A stretch of 64,000 bases of DNA from Pseudomonas sp. MAG733B (lineage in GTDB: Bacteria; Pseudomonadota; Gammaproteobacteria; Pseudomonadales; Pseudomonadaceae), in the NCBI RefSeq assembly GCF_036884845.1, contig NZ_CP145732.1, positions 6,356,501 to 6,420,500 on the forward strand. The letters run 5' to 3'. The translations under genes and the position numbers were made by a program. The notes below the pieces were generated by a model. The model had not been told where the DNA came from and made no database searches. It saw nothing but the letters and a program-made list of their open reading frames with translations. Positions 9,374 through 16,967 of this stretch are shown here, piece by piece (position 1 is the stretch's first letter; every line of letters starts with the position of its first letter).

Positions 9374-9435
9374 TGTAGGAGCACGGCTTGCCGGCGATCT
9401 CGCGAACGCCATCGCCGGCAAGCCGTGCTCCTACA
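9374..9435. repeat. REP inverted repeat
   Basis: TGTAGGAGCACGGCTTGCC and its inverted copy face each other across a short core. It lies in the quiC leader, between the start codon and the operator sites at 9496-9531, so it is probably transcribed with quiC. Confidence 0.9.
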
Positions 9436-9495
9436 GGATAGCGTTTAGCTTTGAATGAATTATTGGCCGCGAAATTCCACACAGCAATTCAAAAC

Positions 9496-9509
9496 GTACT
9501 ACCCAGTTA
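9496..9509 (+). promoter_or_regulatory. Candidate TetR-type operator (GTACTA-N4-GTTA)
   Basis: GTACTACCCAGTTA agrees at 10 of 14 positions with the minus strand of the aroQ promoter at 5157-5170. The surrounding ACTA..TAGT gives partial dyad symmetry (9498-9511). It lies in the divergent quiC/transporter control region. Confidence 0.4.
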
Positions 9510-9516
9510 GTTTTTT

Positions 9517-9531
9517 GTGCGATTATCGAAC
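9517..9531 (-). promoter_or_regulatory. PcaR operator between quiC and transporter genes
   Basis: On the minus strand this reads GTTCGATAATCGCAC, identical to the 15-base binding site I recall for PcaR, the IclR-family beta-ketoadipate sensor of P. putida pca genes. In the pcaI promoter that box covers the -10. Here the enclosed GATAAT, read toward quiC, could likewise be a -10 hexamer. The site is about 200 bases from the quiC start and 150 from the transporter start. Confidence 0.7.
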
Positions 9532-9681
9532 ACAATGGCTGTTGGCGAATTGACGATTTTTTGTTCACTGCGCAACATCGTCATCACATTGCGTCCTGCC
9601 AAGAACCACCGGTCGTAGTGATTAACAAACCGTTCAACGACCCAGAACACCACATAACAAATTCAAAAACGGGTGGTACAC

Positions 9682-11019
9682 ATGATTCCTACTCAAAGCT
9701 CTCGCATGGCTCCGGCCATGAGCGCTGCAACTGGTGGCATCGGCGACAAAATCCGCGGCGCCATGGCTGTCGGCAAGACCCGCTGGGGCATGCTGGCGCT
9801 GGTGTTCTTCGCCACCACCCTGAACTACATCGACCGCGCTGCCCTCGGCGTCATGCAGCCCATCCTCGCCAAGGAAATGAGCTGGACGGCGATGGACTAC
9901 GCCAACATCAACTTCTGGTTCCAGGTCGGCTACGCCATCGGCTTCGTGCTGCAAGGTCGCTTGATCGACCGGGTCGGCGTCAAGCGCGTGTTCTTCTGCG
10001 CCGTGCTGCTCTGGAGCCTGGCGACCGGCGCCCATGGCCTGGCCACTTCGGCCGTCGGTTTCATGGTCTGCCGGTTCATTCTCGGCCTGACCGAAGCCGC
10101 CAACTACCCGGCCTGCGTGAAAACCACGCGCCTGTGGTTCCCGGCCGGTGAACGCGCCGTAGCCACCGGCATTTTCAACGCCGGGACCAACGTCGGTGCG
10201 ATGTTCACGCCGATGCTGCTGCCGCTGATCCTGCACGTCTGGGGCTGGCAAGCCGCGTTCCTGTGCATGTCGGCACTGGGTGGGATCTGGTTGTTGTTCT
10301 GGGGCCTGAAATACTTCAACCCGGAAGATCACCCGAGCGTTAAACAGTCGGAACTGGACTACATCCAGAACGAAGTCGAACCGGAGCAAACCCGCGTACC
10401 GTTTTCGAAAATCCTGCGCATGCGTGGTACCTGGGCCTTCGCCCTCGCCTACTCGATCACCGCGCCGGTGTTCTGGTTCTACCTGTACTGGCTGCCACCG
10501 TTTCTCAATCAGCAATACAACCTTGGCATCAACGTCACCCAGATGGGCATTCCGCTGATCATCATCTACCTGACCGCCGACTTCGGCAGTGTCGGCGGCG
10601 GGATCCTCTCCTCGTTCCTGATCGGTCGCGGCGTCAACCCGATCAAGGCGCGGCTGATGTCCATGTTCCTGTTCGCCTGCTGCATCATCGGCGTGATCAT
10701 GGCAGCCGGCTCCAGCAACCTGTGGGTCGCAGTGTTCGCCATCTCCCTGGCCATCGGCGCGCACCAGGCCTGGACCGCCAACATCTGGAGCCTGGTGATG
10801 GACTACACGCCCAAGCACATGATGAGTACGGTGTTCGGTTTCGGCGGCATGTGTGCGGCGATTGGCGGGATGTTCATGACTCAGTTGGTCGGCCACATCC
10901 TGACAGTCACCAACAACAACTACACCGTGCTGTTCACCCTGATCCCGGCGATGTACTTCATCGCGCTGATCTGGATGTACTTCATGGCACCGCGCAAGAT
11001 TCCGACCGTCACCGACTAA
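9682..11019 (+). CDS. MFS transporter, anion:cation symporter type, probably quinate/shikimate
   Basis: The 445-residue product is a 12-helix major facilitator resembling the hexuronate/phthalate permease (ACS) branch. It has LNYIDRAALGVMQPILAKEM near residue 40, a cytoplasmic GRLIDRVGVKR loop near 95 and RFILGLTEAANYPACVKTTRLWFP near 140. I chose ATG 9682; a GTG three codons upstream is possible. It is divergent from quiC across a control region with a PcaR box, so uptake of quinate, shikimate or a related aromatic acid is the best guess. Substrate is inferred from context only. Confidence 0.88.
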   Translation: MIPTQSSRMAPAMSAATGGIGDKIRGAMAVGKTRWGMLALVFFATTLNYIDRAALGVMQPILAKEMSWTAMDYANINFWFQVGYAIGFVLQGRLIDRVGVKRVFFCAVLLWSLATGAHGLATSAVGFMVCRFILGLTEAANYPACVKTTRLWFPAGERAVATGIFNAGTNVGAMFTPMLLPLILHVWGWQAAFLCMSALGGIWLLFWGLKYFNPEDHPSVKQSELDYIQNEVEPEQTRVPFSKILRMRGTWAFALAYSITAPVFWFYLYWLPPFLNQQYNLGINVTQMGIPLIIIYLTADFGSVGGGILSSFLIGRGVNPIKARLMSMFLFACCIIGVIMAAGSSNLWVAVFAISLAIGAHQAWTANIWSLVMDYTPKHMMSTVFGFGGMCAAIGGMFMTQLVGHILTVTNNNYTVLFTLIPAMYFIALIWMYFMAPRKIPTVTD

Positions 11020-11036
11020 ACGTCGGCGCATTAACT

Positions 11037-11128
11037 CTGTGGGAGCCAGCCTGCTGGCGATAGCGGACAGTCATTCAACATTGATGTTGCCTGACCTACC
11101 GCCATCGCCAGCAGGCTGGCTCCCACAG
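11037..11128. repeat. REPIN between convergent genes
   Basis: CTGTGGGAGCCAGCCTGCTGGCGATAG and an inverted copy are separated by about 40 bases. It lies between the convergent transporter and DMT-exporter genes, where the transcribed hairpin could limit read-through. Confidence 0.9.
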
Positions 11129-11145
11129 TTGTTTTCGGTGACCTT

Positions 11146-12024
11146 CTATTTACGGCTTTGCTGCCACGCGGCCGCCAACCCACTGCAGCAAATCACGGCA
11201 ATGCCGATCACGGTAGTCACCGTCGGCGTGTGGGAAAACAGCAGCCAGCCCAGCAGGCCGGCGAAGATGATCTGGCAATAGCTGAACGGTGCCAGCAGTG
11301 CCGGTGCCGCGAGACGGAAAGCCTGGGTCAAAAACAGGTGCGCCGTCATCCCGCAGGCCCCCAACGCCAGCATCATCGCGCCGTGCGCAAGGCTCGGCGT
11401 CTGCCAGAAGAACGGCACCAAAGCACTCATCACCAACGTGTTGCACAGCCCGGCGAAAAAGTTGCTGGTGGTCGGGCTGTCGATCTCGGCGAGCTTGCGC
11501 GTGAGCAATTGGTAGAAGCAGAAAAACAGCGCAGAACAGAACGGCAGCAACACCGCCGGGGTGAACAAATCACCACCAGGGTGAACGATGATCAGCACCC
11601 CGCTGAAACCGAAAATCACCGCCAGCCATTGCCCGCGAGTGACCCTCTCGCCCAACAACGGCACCGACAACGCGGTGACCAGCACAGGTGCGAGGAAGTT
11701 GACCGAAGTGGCCTCGGCCAGCGGGATGTACATCAACCCGGTGGTAAAAAACAGGCTGGTGCCCAGCAAGCAAAGCGCCCGAATCAATTGCAGCAACGGT
11801 CGCTTCGTGCGCAGCACCCGCAGCCCGGATTGCGGCAGGAAAATCCCGGCCATCAGCAACGTGTGCACCACGTAACGCGCCCAGACCACCATGACGATCG
11901 GATAGAAACCGGAGAGGTATTTGGAAAAGGCGTCGTGGCTGGAAAACAGGAAGGTTGCGACAACGATCAGCAGGATCCCCTTGAAGGGCTGATTGACGCC
12001 GGAGAGCGGGGTGCTGACGGTCAT
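11146..12024 (-). CDS. DMT-superfamily (EamA) transporter
   Basis: The 292-residue product has ten predicted membrane helices arranged as two EamA repeats (about residues 15-145 and 155-285). It shows typical stretches such as LIVVATFLFSSHDAFSKYL and FFTTGLMYIPLAEATSVNFLAPVL. ATG 12024 (MTVSTPLSG) is the start; a longer in-frame reading crosses a REP element and is unlikely. DMT proteins export or import small metabolites, and the substrate is unknown here. It sits downstream of the isomerase/Gfo operon on the same strand but is separated from it by a REPIN. Confidence 0.9.
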   Translation of the reverse strand: MTVSTPLSGVNQPFKGILLIVVATFLFSSHDAFSKYLSGFYPIVMVVWARYVVHTLLMAGIFLPQSGLRVLRTKRPLLQLIRALCLLGTSLFFTTGLMYIPLAEATSVNFLAPVLVTALSVPLLGERVTRGQWLAVIFGFSGVLIIVHPGGDLFTPAVLLPFCSALFFCFYQLLTRKLAEIDSPTTSNFFAGLCNTLVMSALVPFFWQTPSLAHGAMMLALGACGMTAHLFLTQAFRLAAPALLAPFSYCQIIFAGLLGWLLFSHTPTVTTVIGIAVICCSGLAAAWQQSRK

Positions 12025-12049
12025 GAAGGCCTCTAAGTGAAATGGGTAT

Positions 12050-12144
12050 GTGGCGAGGGAGCTTGCTCCCGTTGGACTGCGCAGCAGTCCCAAACAACAT
12101 CGGCGACCGCTTCGCGCTCGAACGGGAGCAAGCTCCCTCGCCAC
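12050..12144. repeat. REPIN, GTGGCGAGGGAGC family
   Basis: GTGGCGAGGGAGCTTGCTCCCG is repeated in inverted orientation with the inner arm GGACTGC/GCAGTCC visible in the core. It separates the DMT gene from the isomerase gene. Another member lies at 60497-60629. Confidence 0.9.
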
Positions 12145-12153
12145 AAAAGCAGG

Positions 12154-12969
12154 TTACATCCGCGCCAACAACTCCCGGGTTTTGTCCAAAGCCATCTGCG
12201 CCCGGTCCAAACCGCTCACACCCTGCTCCAGCAGATGCACGGTGGGAATCTCCAGGCTCAAGGGAATGTTAGCCGGCAAACACCGCAACAACCCCGGTAG
12301 ATCGCAGTCGCCGTCGCCGGGAAAACGCCGTTCGTTACGGGCCTGACGCAAGATCTCGGCCATGTCTGCCGGTCGCGGCCCGGCAACGTCACACAACTGC
12401 GCATACCGTAACCGCGAAGGGGCGACGCTGACCAGATCTTCCAGTTGCGACCCGGAACGATCGAAGTGAAATGCGTCCACCAGCACCCCTCCATTTTCCC
12501 GCCCGGCGTTCTCGACGATCCGCACCGCCTGTTGCAAATTGCGCGCATCGGTCCACGGCATGAACTCCAGATGCGGATGCAGTTCGTAAGGTGCTGCCAG
12601 ATCACACAGCCGGGCGAAATTTTCCGTCAGCCGTTGCTCGTCGGAATCGTTACCGGCCACCAGCAACTCACTGGCACCGAATTCGGCGCCGACCGCCAGA
12701 ATTTTCTCGAAGTCGGCGACAACGGTGTCCGGTTTCAGACGCAGGATTTCAACATCCAGCACACGAATGCCGGTGTCGCGCAGACGGGCCAGGGTCTGAC
12801 GGCGCAAATCGCTATCGGCGACCAAGGCAAAATGGCGTTCCTCGGGGGTTGCCGGCACCAGCCGCAAACCGACATGGCTGTAACCGGCCCGCGCCGCGAC
12901 CTCGACCATCTCGGGCGGCGACAGCTCCAGCACCGTCAGGCTGGCGAGGGAAAAGATTCGTTCGCTCAT
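12154..12969 (-). CDS. TIM-barrel sugar phosphate isomerase/epimerase-like protein
   Basis: The 271-residue product belongs to the xylose-isomerase-like/AP-endonuclease-2 TIM-barrel group. Recognisable metal-site elements are HLEFMPW near residue 145, GGVLVDAFHFDRSG near 175 and RRFPGDGDCDLPGLL near 230; these resemble the matching segments of the QuiC barrel domain. ATG 12969 lies two bases past the stop of the Gfo/Idh gene, so both form one operon. The reaction is unknown. The QuiC likeness allows a dehydratase or an epimerase acting on a cyclic polyol or keto sugar. Confidence 0.85.
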   Translation of the reverse strand: MSERIFSLASLTVLELSPPEMVEVAARAGYSHVGLRLVPATPEERHFALVADSDLRRQTLARLRDTGIRVLDVEILRLKPDTVVADFEKILAVGAEFGASELLVAGNDSDEQRLTENFARLCDLAAPYELHPHLEFMPWTDARNLQQAVRIVENAGRENGGVLVDAFHFDRSGSQLEDLVSVAPSRLRYAQLCDVAGPRPADMAEILRQARNERRFPGDGDCDLPGLLRCLPANIPLSLEIPTVHLLEQGVSGLDRAQMALDKTRELLARM

Positions 12970-12971
12970 GG

Positions 12972-14027
12972 TCAGTCCTCGATCAACGACGGTGCGCACG
13001 CGCGACCGGTTTCGGCGGCTTCGCGGATGGCTTCGATCAGCGCCAATGTGCGGGCAGCATCGGCAGCGCTCACCAGCGGCTCGACCTCCCGACGCGCAAC
13101 GCGCACGAAATGCTGCAACTGCAAACGCAGGGCTTCATCGGCGCTGAATGTTTCCTCTGTCGCCTGCAACGGTTGGTGCCAGCCGCCATCAATCTCGTTG
13201 TAGTGCCAGCGTTTGAGCTGCGGAATGCTCAGCGCCCCGCCGGTCCCGGCCAGCAAATAACACGGCTGATCGGCCTGGCGCGGATACACCGGGTTCTCTC
13301 CCGAATCCAGCTCCCAACTCCAGGGCGCCGCCACCGCATCGGAGCCGGTCAGGCTGCCCAGCGCACCGTTGTCGAATTGCAGCAACACCGCCGCACAATC
13401 CTCATTGGCAAACCCGCGCACGGCGTTGTTGGTAATGGCCTGGACCTGGCGCACTTCACCGCACAAATGCCGCAGCAGGTCGAGGTCGTGGATCAGGTTG
13501 GTCAACAACATCCCCGCGCCGGACTCACGGCGCCATGGTGTCTCGAAATAACTGTCGGGTTTGCGTAATTGCCAGAGCGCCGTGACCGTGGTTAACCGCC
13601 CCAGCGCGCCGCTGCGGACAAGTTCATGGGCGCGAACGATCAACGGATTATGCCGACGGTGATGGCCGACCAGCACCGGAACGCCGCTCGCCTTCGAGGC
13701 AGCCACCAGCTCACGGGCCTCATCGAGGTGCACGCCCACCGGTTTTTCCAGCAAGACCGGCACGCCGGCCGCCAAGCAATCGAGCGCAGTGCTGACGTGC
13801 AAGGTATTGGGGTTGGCGACGATGACCGCGTCTGGCTTCACCTGCTCCAGCATCTGAAGGTGATCAGGGAAATACCTCACGCCCCATTCCGTCGCCAGGC
13901 CGGCGGCTTGCGGCCCGGGATCGGCCACCGCACACAGGGTCGCCTCCGTCAGGGTTTTCAGATGCTGGTAATGCTGCTGGCCCATGTTGCCAGCGCCGAT
14001 CAGCGCGATTCGAAGGGGCGAAATCAA
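12972..14027 (-). CDS. Gfo/Idh/MocA-family NAD(P)-dependent oxidoreductase
   Basis: The 351-residue product has an N-terminal Rossmann fold with RIALIGAGNMGQQHYQHL at residues 6-23, the family EKPVG motif near residue 95 and GHHRRHNPLIVRA near 120, followed by the alpha/beta substrate domain. This family oxidises or reduces sugars, inositols and, in actinobacteria, quinate. It is the first gene of an operon with the TIM-barrel isomerase. Its promoter carries an IclR-type palindrome (14076-14090) matching the one before the FAD dehydrogenase operon, so both operons are probably controlled by the IclR protein encoded between them. Confidence 0.9.
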   Translation of the reverse strand: MISPLRIALIGAGNMGQQHYQHLKTLTEATLCAVADPGPQAAGLATEWGVRYFPDHLQMLEQVKPDAVIVANPNTLHVSTALDCLAAGVPVLLEKPVGVHLDEARELVAASKASGVPVLVGHHRRHNPLIVRAHELVRSGALGRLTTVTALWQLRKPDSYFETPWRRESGAGMLLTNLIHDLDLLRHLCGEVRQVQAITNNAVRGFANEDCAAVLLQFDNGALGSLTGSDAVAAPWSWELDSGENPVYPRQADQPCYLLAGTGGALSIPQLKRWHYNEIDGGWHQPLQATEETFSADEALRLQLQHFVRVARREVEPLVSAADAARTLALIEAIREAAETGRACAPSLIED

Positions 14028-14075
14028 GATGCGGTCCTCTTGTGGTTCTTGTTGGAAGAATGACTTCCATTAATT

Positions 14076-14098
14076 TAGAACCCAGTTCCACAATCTTA
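14076..14098 (-). promoter_or_regulatory. IclR-type operator and -10 of the Gfo/isomerase operon
   Basis: On the minus strand TAAGAT (14093-14098) is a plausible -10. It is followed after two bases by TGGAAC-TGG-GTTCTA (14076-14090), an inverted repeat with a three-base spacer. Spacing and sequence agree with the operator at 15176-15190. The -35 is not clear. Confidence 0.6.
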
Positions 14099-14161
14099 CA
14101 CAGACCGATGCTGAAAGTGTTCGAATAGCGCACAGCTTCTCTAGTTGAACACCGTTCAAAA

Positions 14162-14248
14162 TGTGGGAGCGGGCTTGCTCGCGAATGTGTTGTGTCAGTC
14201 GACATAGATGTCGGCCAATGCGCCTTCGCGAGCAAGCCCGCTCCCACA
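14162..14248. repeat. REPIN, TGTGGGAGCGGGC family
   Basis: TGTGGGAGCGGGCTTGCTCG and its inverted copy flank a 45-base core. The element lies between the Gfo promoter and the end of the IclR gene. Confidence 0.9.
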
Positions 14249-14265
14249 TTCGATCTGCGTCGGCC

Positions 14266-15042
14266 TTAGCTGAACAACTCCGACGCCAGACTCGCCGCAC
14301 TCAACTCCTCGGTAAACGCCAACAACAACGGCGCCAACTCGTGCAACCGCGCGCCAGGCATCCGTGCACTCGGCCCGGCAATGCTGAGTACGCCAATCAC
14401 CCGACCATCCCCCGGATGCCGCACCACCGCTGCAATCGCCGAGGTGCCCACCGCCGAGCTTTCCTCGACACAGGCATAACCCTGCTCCCGCGCCAGACGC
14501 AGGCGTTCAAGCAATTCGATGTTGGAACGCGGTGCATTCGGCCCCAGCTCCAGCAGCCGGTCCGCCGCCTGGCGCTCCACCAGCGACAACGCCTCGGCAT
14601 CGCTCATGCACGCCAGCCAGGCATGGCCCGAAGCGGTGTAGAACAGTGGCGCATCACGGCCCATGTCCGGGTCGTAACGCAGGCCGGAACGGGCGCCCTG
14701 AGACTTGGCGATCCAGGTCTGCCGCTCACCCTCGATTACCCCCAGACGCACCAGTTCACCGGTTTCCTGAGCCAGCCGATCAAGCACCGGCTGCACGATA
14801 TCGGCGCCGCTGCTCGACAAATACCGGAACCCCATCGCCACCAGTTTGGTCGACAAGTGATAACGCAGGTTCTCCGGATTCTGCCGCACGTAGCCCAACC
14901 GGATCAGCTCGGCGAGCAGTCGGTGAGTGGCACTTTTGGGGATGTCCAGTTGCTCCGCCAGCGTCTGCATCGGTAGCCCGCGAGGGTCGCTGGTGAGGCT
15001 TTCGAGCACACTGAAAACACGTTCGATCTGACTGCCGGCCAT
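14266..15042 (-). CDS. IclR-family transcriptional regulator
   Basis: The 258-residue product has an N-terminal winged helix (about residues 1-70: IERVFSVLESLTSDPRGLPMQTLAEQLDIPKSATHRLLAELIRLGYV). The C-terminal IclR effector domain includes GERQTWIAKSQGARSGLRYDPDMGRDAPLFYTASGHAWLA and ends with VIGVLSIAGPSARM. ATG 15042 (MAGSQIERV) is chosen because the HTH starts right after it. It lies between two catabolic operons, each carrying a TGGAAY-N3-RTTCYA palindrome just after the -10, so it probably represses both until a substrate-derived effector is present. The effector is unknown. Confidence 0.93.
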   Translation of the reverse strand: MAGSQIERVFSVLESLTSDPRGLPMQTLAEQLDIPKSATHRLLAELIRLGYVRQNPENLRYHLSTKLVAMGFRYLSSSGADIVQPVLDRLAQETGELVRLGVIEGERQTWIAKSQGARSGLRYDPDMGRDAPLFYTASGHAWLACMSDAEALSLVERQAADRLLELGPNAPRSNIELLERLRLAREQGYACVEESSAVGTSAIAAVVRHPGDGRVIGVLSIAGPSARMPGARLHELAPLLLAFTEELSAASLASELFS

Positions 15043-15144
15043 AGGAGTTTCCACGCTAAATTTTCTCGATTCTAGAAGACAACCCGGCAAATGCGAAATC
15101 TGGAACTGAGCGTCCGATAACCGCCCGTTTTAAGCGACGCTCGC

Positions 15145-15190
15145 TTGCCTGCTCCGATGTGCCTCTTATATTTTCTGGAATCAGATTCCA
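15145..15190 (+). promoter_or_regulatory. Promoter and IclR operator of the FAD dehydrogenase operon
   Basis: TTGCCT (15145-15150), a 16-base spacer and TATATT (15167-15172) make a good sigma-70 promoter. The perfect inverted repeat TGGAAT-CAG-ATTCCA (15176-15190) covers the expected transcription start, a repressing position. Confidence 0.72.
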
Positions 15191-15218
15191 CAACAACTAA
15201 AACACCGGAGCCCAAACA

Positions 15219-16967
15219 ATGCCTGCCGAACCGCATTTTCTTCCCGACATTGACTGCGATGTGCTGGTCGTCGGCTCCGGTGCGGCCGGGTTGTCGGCAG
15301 CCGTGACCGCCGCGTGGCATGGCCTCAAAGTCATCGTGGTGGAAAAGGACCCGGTATTTGGCGGCGCGACGGCGTGGTCCGGTGGCTGGGCCTGGGTGCC
15401 GTGCAATCCTCTGGCACGACGCGCCGGCATCGTCGAAGACGTGGAGCAGCCGCGCACCTACCTCAAACACGAATTGGGCGAACATTACGATCCGGCGATG
15501 ATCGATGCCTTCCTCGAAGCCGCTCCACGGATGGTCGCGTTCTTCGAACAGCACACCTCGCTGCAATTCGCCGACGGCAATGCGATTGCCGACATTCATG
15601 GCGACACGCCAGGCGCCGGCACCGGCGGGCGCTCGGTGATCGCCGCGCCATACGACGCACGAAAAGTCGGCAAACTGCTTAAGCGTCTTCGCAAAACCAT
15701 GCGGGAAACGTCCTTCATGGGCATGCCGATCATGGCGGGCGCGGACCTCACGGCGTTTCTCAATCTGACCCGCTCACTGTCGGCGGCCTGGCATGTCACT
15801 CGGCGATTTACCCGCCATCTATTCGACCTCGTCGTGCATGGCCGGGCGATGCAACTGGTCAACGGCGTGGCGTTGGTGGCGCGCCTGGCGAAATCCGCCG
15901 AGGACCTCGGCGTGTTGCTCTGGGACTCGGCGCCCGTTACGGAACTGTTGCGCGAAAACAATCAGGTTCGCGGCGCCGTGATCAGCACCGCCAAAGGCTC
16001 GGTGCGCATCCATGCACGCAAGGCCGTAGTGCTGGCGGCCGGTGGTTTCGCCAATGACATCGAACGGCGCAAAGCGCTGTTCCCGCGTACGCCGACCGGG
16101 CATGAGCATCTGGCCCTGCCGCCACTCGGCGTGTCCGGTGACGGCTTGCGACTGGGTGAAAGCGTCGGCGCCCACGTGAATGTGGACATGCAGTCCCCCG
16201 TCGCCTGGGCGCCGGTTTCGCAGGTGCCGCACGGCGACGGCAGCATCGGCCATTTCCCGCACATCATCGAACGCGGCAAACCCGGGATTATCGGCGTGCT
16301 AAGCAACGGTCAGCGCTTCGTCAACGAAGCCAATGGCTACTACGACTACGTGACAGCCATGGTTACCGCTGCCCCGCCGGGTGAAGACGTTGCTTCCTGG
16401 CTGATCTGCAGCCACCGTTTTCAGCGACGTTATGGTTTGGGGATCTCTCGGCCATTTCCCGTACCGCTGTCATCCTTTATCCGCAGCGGCTATCTGAAGA
16501 CCGGCAATACCCTTGAGGAATTGGCATTGGTCTGCGGCATCGATCCACTCGGCTTGCGCAGTACCGTATCGGACTACAACCGCCATGCACGCAACGGCGA
16601 AGATCCGCAATTCGGACGCGGCTCGACACCCTACAACCGCAAACAGGGTGATGCGCTGCAACAACCCAACCCCTGCGTCGCGCCGATCGAACAAGGCCCG
16701 TTTTATGCGGTGAAGGTCCAACCCGGCTGCTTCGGCACCTTCGCCGGGCTCAAGGTCAATCAGCACGCCCAGGTCCTCGATGACTCGGGCCACGCCATCG
16801 CCGGGCTGTATGCGGCGGGCGGCGACATGGCCAGCATCATGGGCGGCCACTACCCCGCTGGCGGCATCAATATCGGCCCGGCGCTGACCTTCGGCTACAT
16901 CGCCGCCCGCCACATCGCAGGAATCACCGCTTACGAAAAGGAGATCGACCATGCAGCACATCGTTAA
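15219..16967 (+). CDS. FAD-dependent dehydrogenase of the fumarate reductase/ketosteroid dehydrogenase type
   Basis: The 582-residue product has an N-terminal FAD-binding stretch CDVLVVGSGAAGLSAAVTAA at residues 13-32, then VVEKDPVFGGATAWSGGW. A second conserved element near the end, GLYAAGGDMASIMGGHYPAGG, is typical of the FAD-binding-2 family (3-ketosteroid delta-1-dehydrogenase and tricarballylate dehydrogenase relatives). It has no signal peptide or haem motifs, so it is a soluble cytoplasmic enzyme. The last 17 bases overlap the aldo/keto reductase start. Located under an IclR operator, it is probably a catabolic dehydrogenase of a cyclic or hydroxylated substrate that I cannot name. Confidence 0.88.
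   Translation: MPAEPHFLPDIDCDVLVVGSGAAGLSAAVTAAWHGLKVIVVEKDPVFGGATAWSGGWAWVPCNPLARRAGIVEDVEQPRTYLKHELGEHYDPAMIDAFLEAAPRMVAFFEQHTSLQFADGNAIADIHGDTPGAGTGGRSVIAAPYDARKVGKLLKRLRKTMRETSFMGMPIMAGADLTAFLNLTRSLSAAWHVTRRFTRHLFDLVVHGRAMQLVNGVALVARLAKSAEDLGVLLWDSAPVTELLRENNQVRGAVISTAKGSVRIHARKAVVLAAGGFANDIERRKALFPRTPTGHEHLALPPLGVSGDGLRLGESVGAHVNVDMQSPVAWAPVSQVPHGDGSIGHFPHIIERGKPGIIGVLSNGQRFVNEANGYYDYVTAMVTAAPPGEDVASWLICSHRFQRRYGLGISRPFPVPLSSFIRSGYLKTGNTLEELALVCGIDPLGLRSTVSDYNRHARNGEDPQFGRGSTPYNRKQGDALQQPNPCVAPIEQGPFYAVKVQPGCFGTFAGLKVNQHAQVLDDSGHAIAGLYAAGGDMASIMGGHYPAGGINIGPALTFGYIAARHIAGITAYEKEIDHAAHR

Noticed and set aside
9321..9482. N-terminal extension of QuiC to codon 9482
   Set aside because: The added 54 residues are translated through a REP element and the promoter side, and QuiC proteins normally start at MQRSIAT.
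9634..11031. Long minus-strand open frame (465 codons) opposite the MFS transporter
   Set aside because: It is a mirror of the GC-rich coding strand, has low-complexity His/Arg/Glu/Asp-rich composition and no domain, while the plus strand encodes a clear 12-helix transporter.
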